Shown here piece after piece: positions 30,668 through 41,625 of a DNA stretch of 64,000 nucleotides. The stretch is from assembly GCA_024867545.1 (NCBI GenBank), contig JANFNE010000078.1:1-64000 (forward strand), written 5' to 3'. Numbering within the stretch: position 1 is the stretch's first letter; each line of letters starts with the position of its first letter. Under the pieces are notes generated by a model. It worked only from the letters and a program-made list of their open reading frames with translations. It was not told where the DNA came from and ran no database searches. This DNA is from Phytopythium helicoides (taxonomy: Eukaryota > Oomycota > Peronosporomycetes > Pythiales > Pythiaceae). The translations under genes and the position numbers were made by a program.

Positions 30668-32987
30668 TCAGCTCCGTTTAGACCTGCGCGGGCGAAGTGA
30701 CCGTGTGGCGCGCGCTTTTGATGTTGCCGCGTCACTAGACTCGCCGTCGTCCTCGTCTTCGTCTTGCGACTTGCTTTTCGACTCATCATCCCCGCCATCG
30801 TCACCTGCGCTGGATTTTTTCTCCTTCTCCACGCTGTCATCTTCTTCCTCACCACCTGCCATAATCGAGGTTGAGACACTCGTTTCGAAGCCACCAATTG
30901 CTCAACCAACTCACCTGAGTCGCTCGCTCGCTTCGAGGCTGCACCTTTACGCGTATTAGCGCGTGGTGCCGGGGTCGCAGCCCCGTCTGCAGACTTGCCG
31001 GATTTGTTTGACGCGGAGCTGTTCTTACGGACCGAAGTTGTACCTTCACCGCAATTTGGGCATGTATGATCTGCGTTGCTAGCCTCTGGGGGAGACGCTT
31101 GTGAAGCTGATGACGATGCCCCATTGCTTTCGCGAAGCTTTTCCAGTTGTACAACAAGTTGGTTGATCGACTCCACCTGATCACTAGCGTGCTGCTGCGC
31201 ATCCAGCTTTTCCGCTGTAAACAAGACACTGCGAGTGAGCAGCCATCCCAGCAAGGGATACTATCGGTAAACACATACCTTCCGCTTTTTGCAACTGAAA
31301 CCGAAGCCGCTCGATCTCGCCCTTCATCTGAAGTGACTGGTATCGCTCTTGCTCCCACTCGTTCATGTTCTTGGGTAAATAGGAAGGCAGCCACTGCAGA
31401 GCGTTGGGGCCAGCAGCCGCAACTCGCTCTGGTAGCGTACTGAGCGGACTTACGAGCAAGCCATTCTCGTAAGGGGTGATCGGCAATGTTGTTGCCGGGA
31501 AGTTGATGACCTTCTGCTGCTGCTTGGTTTTCTTTTTACTACCCCCACTCGAGCTGGGGGTGTTCATAATTAGCTTCCGCTTTTTCTTCAACTGGCTGAT
31601 CACGTCGTCTTGAGCATTGCTTTCGCGTCTTTTTGGTTTTCCTGCCATGCTATCATCATCTTCGTTTTGCGCGTTGTCGCCGTCATCTTCGCTAGTTTCG
31701 TCCTCGTCCTCCATCGACTCATCCTCCGAATTGTCGTCATCGTCAAAATCGTCATCGCTATCAATACGCACTCGACTCCGCGACAAAGACTGAGTGCCCA
31801 ACATGCTGAACTTGCCGTTCGGTCGAACGAGCGCTCCGACCTTTTCAAATAGTCGGAGCTTCAGCTGCTCCTCGACTTCTAAATACGTAATGTCGGACGG
31901 CAGCATCTCGACATCATCTTCATGAATGTACCCCCGAGCTCCAAACTCCAGGTCGACTGTAATAATGCGAGTGTCGGGGTTTAGTGCTGCCACCTTGCCG
32001 TAACCAAACGGAGCGCACTTGACACGATCTCCGATGTAAACTTCATCGATTTCGGGCAGCTCGATCTCGTGCTTTTCCAGCAACGACTCGAGGCGGTCCT
32101 TCTCGCGTGTCAGCCGCTTTATCGTGTTGCCCCGCGACTCTAGCTCCGTCATAATATCCTGAAGCGCACTAGTTCGTCTTCGACTCGACTCCAAACTCTT
32201 GGCCTTCCGAATGACCTCACGACTCAGCGCTCGCATCACCTGGTCCTGCTGCTTTTGCATGCGTTTCATCTCTGCAACTTGCCAAACGTAAGTGGAGCGT
32301 AGGCGCATAAAGTCACGCTCAAGATCATCCCGCTCTCGCTTGAGTGCCTTGAGTTCCCTTTCGGTGATTTTCACAGCCCGGCGCGCTGCCGGCACCGTCT
32401 CGACGACTTCCTCCGGCGCAACAACGCCATTTTCCCGCGCAATGCGACGGTCGCGAAGCATGTTTCCGTACGGCATTCCAGCAAGGTCATCCTCGCTGTC
32501 GTCAGCCGACGGCGGGTCTGCGGCTCGCGCTGTCGTGAGGCGGTTCTCAAACTTGTTCATGGCTTGCTGGATGCGCCTCAGGTCGCTCTGAATCTCCGTC
32601 ATCGTAAGACTCCTGATCGTAGGGGCGTCCGGGGGCAGCTCCCTCGGCGCTCGCTCGTACATCTGGTCCAGGTACACCGTCTGCGCCTCGTGCAGGCGCG
32701 CAGGCGACTCGAGCAGGTCCACGCCGTCGTACGGCATGTGCACAATATGCTCGGTCGAGAGCAGCATGCCGGCCTCGCTCTCGGCCTCGTCCGCCTCTCG
32801 CTTCTTCTGCGTCGGTCGCCTGCAGCGCCGCAAAATCGCACACCGATCAGCCTGCTCCCCACACCGTCGCACAGCTCGCTAACAGCACCCACCTGCGCTT
32901 AACCTTCTGCTTTTCCGCGTCCGCAGCGCCGTCCGCCTCGCCCTGGCGCTTGACCTTGGGCTTGGCGCGCTGCGCCGCCTTGATCAT
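30668..32987 (-). CDS. Hypothetical large coiled-coil protein with an SH3-like module
   Basis: Four exons, 32987-32893, 32819-31279, 31214-30915 and 30855-30668, all in phase, 707 residues. The start is basic (KAAQRAKPKVKRQGEADG). Residues about 180-290 form a long charged coiled coil (TERELKALKRERDDLERDF onward). A small beta-rich module follows (YIGDRVKCAPFGYGKVAALN, then RIITVDLEFGARGYIHEDD, about 295-345), which resembles CAP-Gly/Tudor-type SH3 barrels without a clear family match. The next part is acidic (DSDDDFDDDDNSEDESM) and the tail has one TCPNC pair and alternating acidic and basic runs. A nuclear or cytoskeletal scaffold is plausible. Function unknown. Confidence 0.72.
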
Positions 32988-33535
32988 GGTTTCCTGGGCC
33001 GTTTGGCCGTCCCAGAGCCCCAAAAAGCCGCAAAAAGACCGCCAGACGCAGCAGAAGCTCGCTGAGCGCTGCTAGAGGCCGCCCGAGGCCGCTGGGGCCT
33101 GCTGGGAGCGCCGGGGGCCGCGGGGGAAGGAGGGAGAGGCCGCGCGGACCGCTCCTCGCCGATGCTGTGCCGCAAGTTGGGACTCGTTTTGAAATTGGTC
33201 GGCGAGCGAAAAAAAAAAACTCGATAGAGTAACATGGCACTAAACGTTGTTCTCCCCCTTTCGCTCCCTCCCCAAAAAGTATAGGCTATTATTTTGAGCA
33301 GTACCTCATTGGTATCGCATCTCGACGGCGACACTTCCGGCGGCAGGCGGGCTTCGCGGCGCCGTGCAGCTTCACCGACGGCTTGTGCGCGTGCTTCGAC
33401 CGGCTGGTGAGCTCCAGCGTGGCCTGCGCGTCACTTTCGTACCCGGATCGCTGTCCAACTCGCGGTAGAAGGCGAGAAAAGTCGATTGGAAGCTAAAGGG
33501 GGGGGGCGGCCTTTCTCGCCCTGTTTGTTGGCAGC
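32988..33535. other. Divergent intergenic region
   Basis: About 550 bases separating the coiled-coil protein gene and the NDR kinase gene, which are transcribed away from each other. It is GC-rich with an A10 run near 33210 and a G9 run near 33500. Both promoters must lie here. No gene is seen. Confidence 0.5.
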
Positions 33536-35389
33536 ATGATCTCGAGCTCGACGAGGGAGAAGGCCAAGGCCACCAAGGCGTACCTGGAGCAGAAGTACGC
33601 GACCATGAAGCGCGAGCGAGAGGAGAGCCGCGAGCGCCGCAACACGCTGGAGCAGCGCATGGAGGCCATGCGACTCACGGAGCTCAAGAAGGAGCAGTAC
33701 CGGCAGGAGCTGCGCGCGCAGGAGCTGCAGAGCATGCGCCACCAGCGCAAGCGCCTCGCGGTCAGCGACTTCCAGCCGCTCGTCGTCATTGGCCGCGGCG
33801 CCTTCGGAGAGGTGCGCCTCGTGCGCAAGAAGGACACGGGCGAGGTCTTCGCGCTCAAATCGATGCTCAAGAGCGCCATGGTCATGAAGAACCAGGTGGG
33901 CCACGTCAAGGCCGAGCGAGACATCCTCGCCAGCGCCGACAACGACAATGAGTGGCTCGTCACGCTGCACTACTCGTTTCAGGATGAACACCGCCTGTAC
34001 ATGGTGATGGAATACCTTCCCGGAGGCGACTTGATGGGGCTACTCGTCAAGGAGGACACGCTCACAGAGGCCACTACTCGATTCTACGCTGCAGAGATGG
34101 TGCTCGCGATACAGTCAGTGCACGACCTCGGCTACATTCATCGAGATATGAAGCCTGACAACGTGCTGCTGGACGCGCACGGACACCTTAAGCTCACCGA
34201 CCTGGGACTCTGCAAAAAGATGGACTCACGTGTCGACTTGCTGCCGGTCACTCAGCATTCAATTGATCCCAACCAGCCTATGGATGCGCAGTTCGACTCG
34301 GCAGAGATGGATGCCTCTCGTAGCCGGCCATTCATGCGGAACCGGCAGGTGGCATTCAGCACGGTCGGAACCCCTGACTATATTGCTCCCGAGGTGCTGG
34401 CGCAGAAGGGATACGGCAAAGAGTGCGACTGGTGGTCGCTTGGTGTGATTCTGTACGAGTGTGTGGTTGGTTATCCTCCATTCTATGCTGACGAGCCCAT
34501 GCAGACATGCCGAAAGATCATCAATTGGCGACAGTCGTTTGGGTTCCCGCCGGAGGCTCGTGCGCGCCTCAGCCCCCAGTGCATCGATTTCATTCGGCGA
34601 CTGGTATGCAACGCTGAAAACCGCCTCGGCACTGCCTCTGTCGATGAAATCAAGCGTCACCCGTGGTTTCATGGTGTGGACTGGGCAAACATCCGTCGGA
34701 TGCCAGCACCTTACATTCCAGAAGGCGGAGGTCAGCAATTCGAGTACATTCTGCAGCAGCTTCAGGCGAACGATCCGCAGCGATGCGGTCCGCAGTACCA
34801 GCAGCTGGTGAGCCAGATCACGTCCAACTTTGACGATTTCCCCGAGACGCCTGAGCTTGGGCATGTTGCTCCACCTGGTGCCCCGACCGCTACTCAACCT
34901 CATGGAGTGACGGACGGTCAGTCTGCTGCAGGAAATGGCCCAGATGGTGAGCTGCCACAGGCGTTTGGACCGGATGGCAAACCTCTGACGTTCAACAAGT
35001 TCATTGGGTACACCTACAAGCGCAAGCCCAAGGTTCGACTGCACTTGAACGAGGTGGAATTTGGTGCTGGCGATACCCACTCAACTGGCCACTCAACTGG
35101 CCCACCCCCATCCGCAGGAAATAAAGGCGTTGGTGGGTTGTTTGACGGTCTTCAGCATGGCGGGTATGTGGAGCCTTCGCACAACAGCTTCGAGAATGGA
35201 GCGATGGCCTCCAGCCAAAGCAGCTCCTACGGCGGTGCCTATGCACACCAGCAGGGACCATACTCGAACGGAAACTCGCTGTCTGCGTCGGCAAGCAGCA
35301 CGGCGACGACCGCAAGCACGACCAGCAGTAGTGCGAGTTTCACCAGTGATGGTCACTACGTAGATCCTAGTCGCCGCATGTACAGTTGA
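33536..35389 (+). CDS. NDR/LATS-family AGC protein kinase
   Basis: Single exon, 617 residues. The N-terminal regulatory region (about 1-75) is a basic coiled coil ([20 protein letters not shown] onward), which in NDR kinases binds MOB proteins. The kinase domain begins near 78 with [25 protein letters not shown] and TDLGLCKKM mark the catalytic and Mg-binding loops. The long insert between subdomains VII and VIII and the activation segment [17 protein letters not shown] are NDR hallmarks. The C-terminal hydrophobic motif is present as FIGYTYKRK near 490, so the Ste20-type phosphorylation site is kept. The last 110 residues are Gly/Ser-rich and variable. Likely role: the Hippo-like network controlling cell polarity and division, with MOB and Ste20 kinases. 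Confidence 0.92.
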   Translation: MISSSTREKAKATKAYLEQKYATMKREREESRERRNTLEQRMEAMRLTELKKEQYRQELRAQELQSMRHQRKRLAVSDFQPLVVIGRGAFGEVRLVRKKDTGEVFALKSMLKSAMVMKNQVGHVKAERDILASADNDNEWLVTLHYSFQDEHRLYMVMEYLPGGDLMGLLVKEDTLTEATTRFYAAEMVLAIQSVHDLGYIHRDMKPDNVLLDAHGHLKLTDLGLCKKMDSRVDLLPVTQHSIDPNQPMDAQFDSAEMDASRSRPFMRNRQVAFSTVGTPDYIAPEVLAQKGYGKECDWWSLGVILYECVVGYPPFYADEPMQTCRKIINWRQSFGFPPEARARLSPQCIDFIRRLVCNAENRLGTASVDEIKRHPWFHGVDWANIRRMPAPYIPEGGGQQFEYILQQLQANDPQRCGPQYQQLVSQITSNFDDFPETPELGHVAPPGAPTATQPHGVTDGQSAAGNGPDGELPQAFGPDGKPLTFNKFIGYTYKRKPKVRLHLNEVEFGAGDTHSTGHSTGPPPSAGNKGVGGLFDGLQHGGYVEPSHNSFENGAMASSQSSSYGGAYAHQQGPYSNGNSLSASASSTATTASTTSSSASFTSDGHYVDPSRRMYS

Positions 35390-36816
35390 GTTAGTCCAGC
35401 CCATGCGGCATGCATGCTTGTGTACCTAGTAAAGCTTCAACGTCGAGCACTCTGAAAACGTCAAGCAAGCTTTGTAGTCTCAAATTACTGTCAGTTGATG
35501 ATTCTCAGAGTTCAATCTCTCGCATGGCTCGTTTTTTTGCTAACAGGTTCTGATATCCTTCACTTACGACGTTGCGCGAAAGCTTCGTACGCCAGGAATG
35601 AAGATGTTTGCTTGGTTTATTTCCTCTGGTTCAGTCCGATTGTTCAGATCGTGACACACATGAAGATTACAATCCGGGCAACTACAGCTTCGATCATCCA
35701 GATACTTTACGCCCAATACCTCTCAATGTCGAGCTCGAGGAAACCTGCCTCAAATGAACTATCGTCCGAGCCGAATGACCCGTCACCAGCCCGGGGTGTT
35801 CGTTAAACTTCGAGAATCGCGTTGTGGGCGCGATGTTGACGAATGAAATACCGGCATGTTCATGTATTTGCTCATGAAATCTTGTTCAGTGTTGCAACTG
35901 AAGAACGATCCATCATTTATATCATTGGGCCGAGTAATTCTGGAGTGCAAGTGCAATAATCGTCTCGGGAGAACACATGCACCCTCACCACAGGATGCTA
36001 GCGATGCTAGCGATAGCATCATGGTGCTTTTCAAATAATTCACCAGTGCAGCAAATCCACCACATAGCGTCTCGTGGAGCTGAATGCATCCAGCGAATTG
36101 CCGTTCACGCACACAATTTTCACAACTGCACCTGTCGAGCGTAAATCTGACGCTATCACGGATGCCCACGAGATTCAAAACTACTCACAGACCTCGCGTC
36201 AAACAGGATCAAAGCTCTTCCGCCAGTGCCCGTCCAGCTTGCTCGGTGCGACACAACCACAAGACCACTACCGTCGAAACAGACAATCACACAAACACGA
36301 CAGCTCTGCCAACTGATACGCTGTTTGTAGACCCACTCGTCGGCATCATCGCGCGAGACATCGTACCAGACATGCTTGACACCAACACTTCGACGCTTGT
36401 AGTGGAGCTCGCGCCACTTGATATACACGCATACACACCGATGCACTGGCGGTCGAAGAGTTTGTGGTCCCTGCTCTACTCGCATCTCACCCGACCTCGA
36501 TGCTGCCGACGTCTTCCAATAAGCACGGCTCACTCGACACAGTTGCCTGCAGAGCCACTCGCCGACAAGCCATCGCCACTGGCTACAGACTCCAAGGATC
36601 ATGGCACACCATCCACTGCAACATCGTCTCCAAGATCTGCACGTTGCTGTTGTTGAGGGGTCTTTACAGAATGCTCCGCAATCGCTTTCTGTATCGCGTG
36701 CACCAGTCGTGGTCAAGATCGCCAAGAATCCAGCTAAGGTGTTTCGATACATCGGCTTTCAATCCAATCACCAAGTCGATTGTTGATGAAGTGAAACAAT
36801 CGTATATGAATCGGTG
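35390..36816. other. Intergenic region at the edge of the PLAC8 array
   Basis: About 1.4 kb without an intact gene. It contains the PLAC8 relic listed separately. From 36084 to 36752, open frames of 190 and 198 codons overlap on opposite strands without domain content, and I treat both as non-coding. Confidence 0.45.
35545..35740 (+). pseudogene. Relic of a PLAC8 C-terminal block
   Basis: Read in one frame the stretch gives NEDVCLVYFLWFSPIVQIVTHMK, which aligns with CEDFCVVYWCSCCAMAQIATHIK of the copy at 38887-39537. The frame then has to shift by one base to continue YNPGNYSFDHPDTL, matching the family ending YKPGSCSFDPPDTL. A further shift joins the preceding LRESF remnant. All but one of the cysteines of this block have been replaced. 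This is a non-functional remnant, and the oldest-looking copy of the array. Confidence 0.7.
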
Positions 36817-37362
36817 CTACTGCTGCTCCTCTTGAGGATAGGGCGGCAAAGTATTAGGAGGGCCAAAGCTGGAACTGGCAGACAGTTGGGACCGCTCGCG
36901 CGACTTCTTCCACAGGCCGATCAAGAATTGGAACCAAGTGACGGCGGGAATGACCATCAAGGCGGAATAGACGCGGTAGGCTGTGCTGTAGTCCTTCTTG
37001 GAGAAAAGCGCGCTCCAAAAACCTTCCCATGAGGACTCGTTCATATAGGTCTCGTGCGCGAGGAGTCCAACCAAGACAAAGGTCGCCGAGGTCATGAAAT
37101 ATAATGTGATCAGAGTACTCTTGTACGACGAGTAGCCAAGACGAGCAGAGATTTGCGCGAGCGTGACGCACGAACAAAAGTATGCCTTCAGGCAGTTGTA
37201 CACGACGTCCTTGAAGCATCCGAAGAATGGAGTTTCCCACTTGCCCATGTGTCTGTGGTGGTCGTTTTTGGTGGTGTCAGAGCGCCAACATCCTTCAGTC
37301 GGTGCTGCACTGGGTCGGACTACTTGTGGTTGCGAGTTGTTGCTGTCGACGGGTTCTTTCAT
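36817..37362 (-). CDS. PLAC8-family protein, C-terminally deleted copy
   Basis: The 181-residue frame begins MKEPVDSNNSQ. The first block is present at about 40-75, but its cysteine signature is altered to YNCLKAYFCSCVTLAQ (CSC for CPC). Two membrane segments follow. Directly after KKSRERSQL the protein jumps to SSSFGPPNTLPPYP, so about 45 residues carrying the whole second cysteine block are missing. The frame stays open, which implies an in-frame deletion. It may be a decaying gene or a shortened variant. Its first codons and upstream region lie in the 884-bp inverted repeat and equal those of the copy at 40119. Confidence 0.7.
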   Translation of the reverse strand: MKEPVDSNNSQPQVVRPSAAPTEGCWRSDTTKNDHHRHMGKWETPFFGCFKDVVYNCLKAYFCSCVTLAQISARLGYSSYKSTLITLYFMTSATFVLVGLLAHETYMNESSWEGFWSALFSKKDYSTAYRVYSALMVIPAVTWFQFLIGLWKKSRERSQLSASSSFGPPNTLPPYPQEEQQ

Positions 37363-38217
37363 CGCAATGCGTATATCACTTGTCACGACTTGGTTGAAAT
37401 GGGAAAATGGGCATTGAATAGCCATTCCTGCCGAATGAAGCTTCCGCTCATGATATGGAGCGATGAGACAAATCATCTGTCGAGTGCGACCATATCAGAG
37501 CCCAGGACCAATCAGTGGATTTGACCGGAATTTCAGGCCCAACCAATTTGTCAAAAGTTGACAGTGTGTCAGCAGCAGCAGCAGCAGGCATGATCGTTCT
37601 CAATGATGTCTTCGGCCGGGGTGAGGCGAGGAAGGCTTCCAGGATCAGTTGTTTTGAGCCGACCCTACAAGACCGCACCATGGTTCAAGTGCACTGTTCT
37701 TGACAGTACATGATGACCTCGGAGATGAGCTGGAGTGCCCTTGTGAGGTCGGAAAGGCTGGTGGTATCGAACGAACAGATGAATGGTGCTTGAGAGTCGT
37801 AAGCGTGCTCAGCCTTCTACAGAATGCACCAACTCAGATAGTGCATACCGTCAGTAACTTTCTTCAAATCAGTGCGAGTGCATTTGCATGATCCAATTGA
37901 TAAGGGATCACCGAACTATCGAACGTACGGATGGGTGCTACGGTTACACTGGTGTCCCCACCTGCTCCGCATCAAGAGGATACGGTGGCAAAGTATCAGG
38001 AGGATCAAAGCTGCAACTGCCAGGCTTGTAGCTCTTGATGTGGGTCGCTATTTGAGCCATGGTGCAGCACGAGCACCAGTAAACCACACAAAAGTCTTCG
38101 CAGCGAGAGGCAGGTAGCTTGAAGCGCTCGCGCGTCTTTTCTCGCAGATCCACCAAGAATCGGATCCATGTGTAGACAGGAATGACCAATAAGCCACAGT
38201 ACACGTAGTAGGCTGTG
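37334..38217. repeat. Inverted repeat, left arm (884 bp)
   Basis: The reverse complement of this stretch equals 39264-40147 except at two bases; I compared the arms line by line. The arm carries the second half of the PLAC8 gene at 37944-38600, the spacer to the next gene, and the first codons of the copy at 36817-37362. The two mismatches lie in coding sequence and both change an amino acid. Confidence 0.95.
37363..37943. other. Intergenic part of the inverted repeat
   Basis: This 580-base spacer between two minus-strand PLAC8 genes is identical in reverse complement to 39538-40118. It includes a CAG/CTG-type microsatellite near 37571-37586. No gene is seen; small frames on both strands simply mirror those of the other arm. 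Confidence 0.6.
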
Positions 38218-38600
38218 CTGTAGTCCTTCTTGGAGAAAAGCGCACCCAAGTAACCACCAAACGAGGACTCGTTTCTGAAGATCTCGTGCGCGATGAGTCC
38301 ACTCAGTACAAACATCGCCGCGACCACGAGGAAGAATGCGGCGAGAATGAAGCGGTACGACGATACGCCGAGGCGAGCGGAGATCTGCGCGAGCGAGACG
38401 CACGGACAAAAGAATGCCATCAGACAATTGGGCACAAGGCTCGTGAAGCAGCTGAAGAGTGGGGTTTCCCATTCGCCGACGCGGATGTAGTGGGCGTTGT
38501 CGAATGTCTCTGACCGCACATAACCGTTTGTCGGCACTGCTGCGTTGAAGTGGATAGCGTGGGCTTGCGAGTTGTTGCTGTTGACGGGCTTCTCCATCAT
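37944..38600 (-). CDS. PLAC8-family cysteine-rich membrane protein
   Basis: Single exon, 218 residues. Block 1 is GEWETPLFSCF..PNCLMAFFCPCVSLAQISARLG at about 42-78. TM1 is about 83-103 and TM2 about 131-152. Block 2 is CEDFCVVYWCSCCTMAQIATHIKSYKPGS, ending DTLPPYP. Its C-terminal half is encoded within the inverted repeat and is almost identical to the copy at 38887-39537, while the N-terminal half differs at many positions. The two genes face away from each other. PLAC8 proteins elsewhere affect metal (Cd, Zn, Ca) transport and organ size; the role here is unknown. Confidence 0.88.
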   Translation of the reverse strand: MMEKPVNSNNSQAHAIHFNAAVPTNGYVRSETFDNAHYIRVGEWETPLFSCFTSLVPNCLMAFFCPCVSLAQISARLGVSSYRFILAAFFLVVAAMFVLSGLIAHEIFRNESSFGGYLGALFSKKDYSTAYYVYCGLLVIPVYTWIRFLVDLREKTRERFKLPASRCEDFCVVYWCSCCTMAQIATHIKSYKPGSCSFDPPDTLPPYPLDAEQVGTPV

Positions 38601-38836
38601 GATCTACTATTAGCTGCCACTTGCCACGACTCCGGTGAAATGGATAGTGGCAGCTTCTGACCATTAAATCCTTCGCTCGCACTATGTATATCATAGGTGT
38701 AAGCACCGGCATATCAGAACCCCGCTCGCAAAAAATTAGTCTTGCACTGATATGTGTATCGTGTCCGCCAGATGATTTCTCCAGCCTTACCACATCGTGA
38801 CATCCAATGTGCGGAGAGGTTTCATTCAATAGGAAA

Positions 38837-38855
38837 GCTCACTTCTCATTTCAAT
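38837..38855 (+). promoter_or_regulatory. Oomycete INR-FPR type core promoter
   Basis: gctcacttctcatttcaat lies about 32 bases before the start codon at 38887 and resembles the oomycete consensus GCTCATTYYNCAWTTT. Confidence 0.55.
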
Positions 38856-38886
38856 CGGATCGTGACAAGTGACGAACTACATTGCG

Positions 38887-39537
38887 ATGGAGAAACCTGT
38901 TGGTAGCAATAACTCGCAAGCCAACGTAGTCCAATCCCGTCCAGCGCCACCCGAGGGATATTCGCGATCAGAAACATTCGACAACGATCACAGCATTCGC
39001 GTCGGCGAGTGGGAAGCTCCGTTTTTCGGATGCTTCACTCACCTCGTGCCCAATTGTCTGATGGCATTCTTTTGTCCGTGCGTCTCGCTCGCGCAGATCT
39101 CCGCTCGTCTCGGCTACTCGTCGTACAAGTCGACTCTCATATCGCGCTTCCTCGTGATCGCGGCGATGTTTGTACTGAGTGGACTCATCGCGCACGAGAT
39201 CTTCAGAAACGAGTCGTCTTTCGGTGGCTACGTCGGTGCACTTTTCTCCAGCAAGCACTACACCACAGCCTACTACGTGTACTGTGGCTTATTGGTCATT
39301 CCTGTCTACACATGGATCCGATTCTTGGTGGATCTGCGAGAAAAGACGCGCGAGCGCTTCAAGCTACCTGCCTCTCGCTGCGAAGACTTTTGTGTGGTTT
39401 ACTGGTGCTCGTGCTGCGCCATGGCTCAAATAGCGACCCACATCAAGAGCTACAAGCCTGGCAGTTGCAGCTTTGATCCTCCTGATACTTTGCCACCGTA
39501 TCCTCTTGATGTGGAGCAGGTGGGGACACCAGTGTAA
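38887..39537 (+). CDS. PLAC8-family cysteine-rich membrane protein
   Basis: Single exon, 216 residues, started at MEKPVGSNN rather than the Met six codons earlier, by comparison with its paralogues. CPC is at 63-65, in PNCLMAFFCPCVSLAQISARLG. TM1 spans about 81-102 and TM2 about 129-150. CSCC is at 174-177, followed by AMAQIATHIKSYKPGSC. The end PPDTLPPYP is the family terminus. It differs from its inverted partner by CAMAQ for CTMAQ and DVEQ for DAEQ in the homogenised half. The short exposed loop between the helices (FRNESSFGGYVGALFSSKHY) has a glycosylation-type NES. Confidence 0.88.
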   Translation: MEKPVGSNNSQANVVQSRPAPPEGYSRSETFDNDHSIRVGEWEAPFFGCFTHLVPNCLMAFFCPCVSLAQISARLGYSSYKSTLISRFLVIAAMFVLSGLIAHEIFRNESSFGGYVGALFSSKHYTTAYYVYCGLLVIPVYTWIRFLVDLREKTRERFKLPASRCEDFCVVYWCSCCAMAQIATHIKSYKPGSCSFDPPDTLPPYPLDVEQVGTPV

Positions 39538-40147
39538 CCGTAGCACCCATCCGTACGTTCGATAGTTCGGTGATCCCTTATCAATTGGATCATGCAAATG
39601 CACTCGCACTGATTTGAAGAAAGTTACTGACGGTATGCACTATCTGAGTTGGTGCATTCTGTAGAAGGCTGAGCACGCTTACGACTCTCAAGCACCATTC
39701 ATCTGTTCGTTCGATACCACCAGCCTTTCCGACCTCACAAGGGCACTCCAGCTCATCTCCGAGGTCATCATGTACTGTCAAGAACAGTGCACTTGAACCA
39801 TGGTGCGGTCTTGTAGGGTCGGCTCAAAACAACTGATCCTGGAAGCCTTCCTCGCCTCACCCCGGCCGAAGACATCATTGAGAACGATCATGCCTGCTGC
39901 TGCTGCTGCTGACACACTGTCAACTTTTGACAAATTGGTTGGGCCTGAAATTCCGGTCAAATCCACTGATTGGTCCTGGGCTCTGATATGGTCGCACTCG
40001 ACAGATGATTTGTCTCATCGCTCCATATCATGAGCGGAAGCTTCATTCGGCAGGAATGGCTATTCAATGCCCATTTTCCCATTTCAACCAAGTCGTGACA
40101 AGTGATATACGCATTGCGATGAAAGAACCCGTCGACAGCAACAACTC
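39264..40147. repeat. Inverted repeat, right arm (884 bp)
   Basis: Mirror of 37334-38217 with two mismatches. The spacer between the arms is 38218-39263 and contains the diverged first halves of two PLAC8 genes plus their divergent promoters. Confidence 0.95.
39538..40118. other. Intergenic part of the inverted repeat, right side
   Basis: Identical in reverse complement to 37363-37943. A core-promoter-like cccattttcccatttcaacc ends about 30 bases before the next start codon. Nothing else is seen. Confidence 0.55.
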
Positions 40148-40811
40148 CCAACCGCACGCAGTCCAATCCAGTGACGTGGCACGAAAGACCTCGGACAACA
40201 ACCAGCACACTCACATGGGAAAGTGGGAAACTCCATTCTTCGGATGCTTCAAGGACGTCGTGCCCAACTGCCTGATGGCATTCTTCTGTCCGTGCGTCTC
40301 GCTCGCGCAGATCTCTGCTCGTCTCGGCGTCTATTCCTACAAATTCATTCTCATCACGTCTTCCTTAATGGCCGCGGTAATGTTCGTCGCGGGTGGATTC
40401 ATCGCTCACGAGATTTACATGAACGAGTCCTCATGGGAAGACTATTGGACCGCCCTGAACTCTGCCAAGCATTATAGCACTGCCTACCACATCTACAACG
40501 TTCTGATGATTCTTCCCATGAGCCTATGGGTCTGGTTTTTGATGCATCTTCGAGAAGAGACACGCTTCCGCTTCAACGGACCAAACAGTATTTACGACAC
40601 TTGGGGTCTACTGGTTTTTCAGCTGCTACTCTCACTGGCACAGATGCTCTGTTTAGTATTCTGGTGCTCGGGCTGCATAACTGCCCAGATGGCGACCCGT
40701 GTCAAGTGCTACAAACCCGGCCACTGGAGCTTTGGTCCTCCAGACACGTTACCACCTTATCCTCATCCTATCAATGAGGAGAAGGAGGAGACGCAATCAA
40801 CAGAGCATTAG
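40119..40811 (+). CDS. PLAC8-family protein with extra hydrophobic segment
   Basis: Single exon, 230 residues. Block 1 reads PNCLMAFFCPCVSLAQISARLG. Block 2 is remodelled: a third hydrophobic stretch (GLLVFQLLLSLAQMLCLVF) precedes a reduced WCSGCITAQMATRVKCYKPGHW, so two of the usual cysteines are lost. The C-terminus after DTLPPYPHP is acidic. Much of its coding sequence is nearly identical to the copy at 41626-42324, so these two form a recent subgroup. The first nine codons lie in the inverted repeat. Confidence 0.86.
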   Translation: MKEPVDSNNSQPHAVQSSDVARKTSDNNQHTHMGKWETPFFGCFKDVVPNCLMAFFCPCVSLAQISARLGVYSYKFILITSSLMAAVMFVAGGFIAHEIYMNESSWEDYWTALNSAKHYSTAYHIYNVLMILPMSLWVWFLMHLREETRFRFNGPNSIYDTWGLLVFQLLLSLAQMLCLVFWCSGCITAQMATRVKCYKPGHWSFGPPDTLPPYPHPINEEKEETQSTEH

Positions 40812-41625
40812 TAGTGTGGCGTTAATTCTTGATTGAATCAATTGACGTTACTTCGGCTTCGCTTATAGCTAGTCGCTGCGGAAAAGCCTTCAGTAGGTGC
40901 TTAGCGATCTTCGATTTGAGTAATCGCTTGTCATGATATGGCACGACGTAAACGGTTACTGCTCTGACGTCATTCGCTGTTATGTCAAGTTTCAGTGCTG
41001 CCGCGGATACCACACTTTGAGTTCTGCATCTCGATCCCTGATGCTTTCTGGGACAATAGATTTAAGTTACAGGACAAGTAGAGAGGTTGGACACGCCTAG
41101 ATAGCTCAATTCATTCTCAGTTTTGCGCCACAGCACGATCTTCGCTGTCCTCAACTGAGTTTCACAGCGTAATATCGTAAGAGCTCTCGTTTCCATTTTC
41201 CGCAACCGCCACTTCAGCTTTCGCTGTATACTGTGAGCAAGGTCATGAGTATAGTATACGTACCGAAAATAGTGGTTCATTTCATCCGATGTCGACTCAA
41301 CATACACCATTTAATACAGGCTTCAATAGCACTATGATATGTTATCTATCTGCACTACAGGCCGCCACTTGGATACAAATATCAAGTGTCTTGGTTTTAG
41401 GTGCGTTTTCCGCTCGCGCCGCTGTTCCGTGCAACCACAACTAGACATGCAGTTCGTGCATTTCAGATTCGTCGGACACGGCCGAGATACATCTTTCGTG
41501 CAGCTCGCTTGACTGAGAATTTGCTTCTACTTTCAGTGCAGCCGCTCCTTGCACGGAGGCTTCGTTCGACAGGAGCACCCACTTTCCATTTCGACCAAGT
41601 GGTGACAAGTGACAACCAGTTCGCA
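40812..41625. other. Intergenic region
   Basis: About 810 bases between two sister PLAC8 genes. No open frame with coding character is present. The right end holds the promoter element listed separately. Confidence 0.5.
41575..41596 (+). promoter_or_regulatory. Oomycete INR-FPR type core promoter
   Basis: The stretch contains cactttccatttcgacc, 30 bases before the start codon at 41626. The same block recurs before other PLAC8 copies. Confidence 0.5.

Noticed and set aside
35495..35806. A 103-codon small protein
   Set aside because: Its middle aligns with the second PLAC8 block in a shifted frame and without most of the cysteines, so it is a relic and not a gene.
36084..36752. Overlapping frames of 190 (+) and 198 (-) codons
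   Set aside because: They occupy the same bases on opposite strands, show no motif, and neither has a promoter or splice context that would favour it.
37872..38117. 81-codon plus-strand frame repeated at 39364-39609
   Set aside because: Perfect conservation between the two places reflects the inverted repeat, not selection on this frame; it is antisense to the PLAC8 C-terminus.
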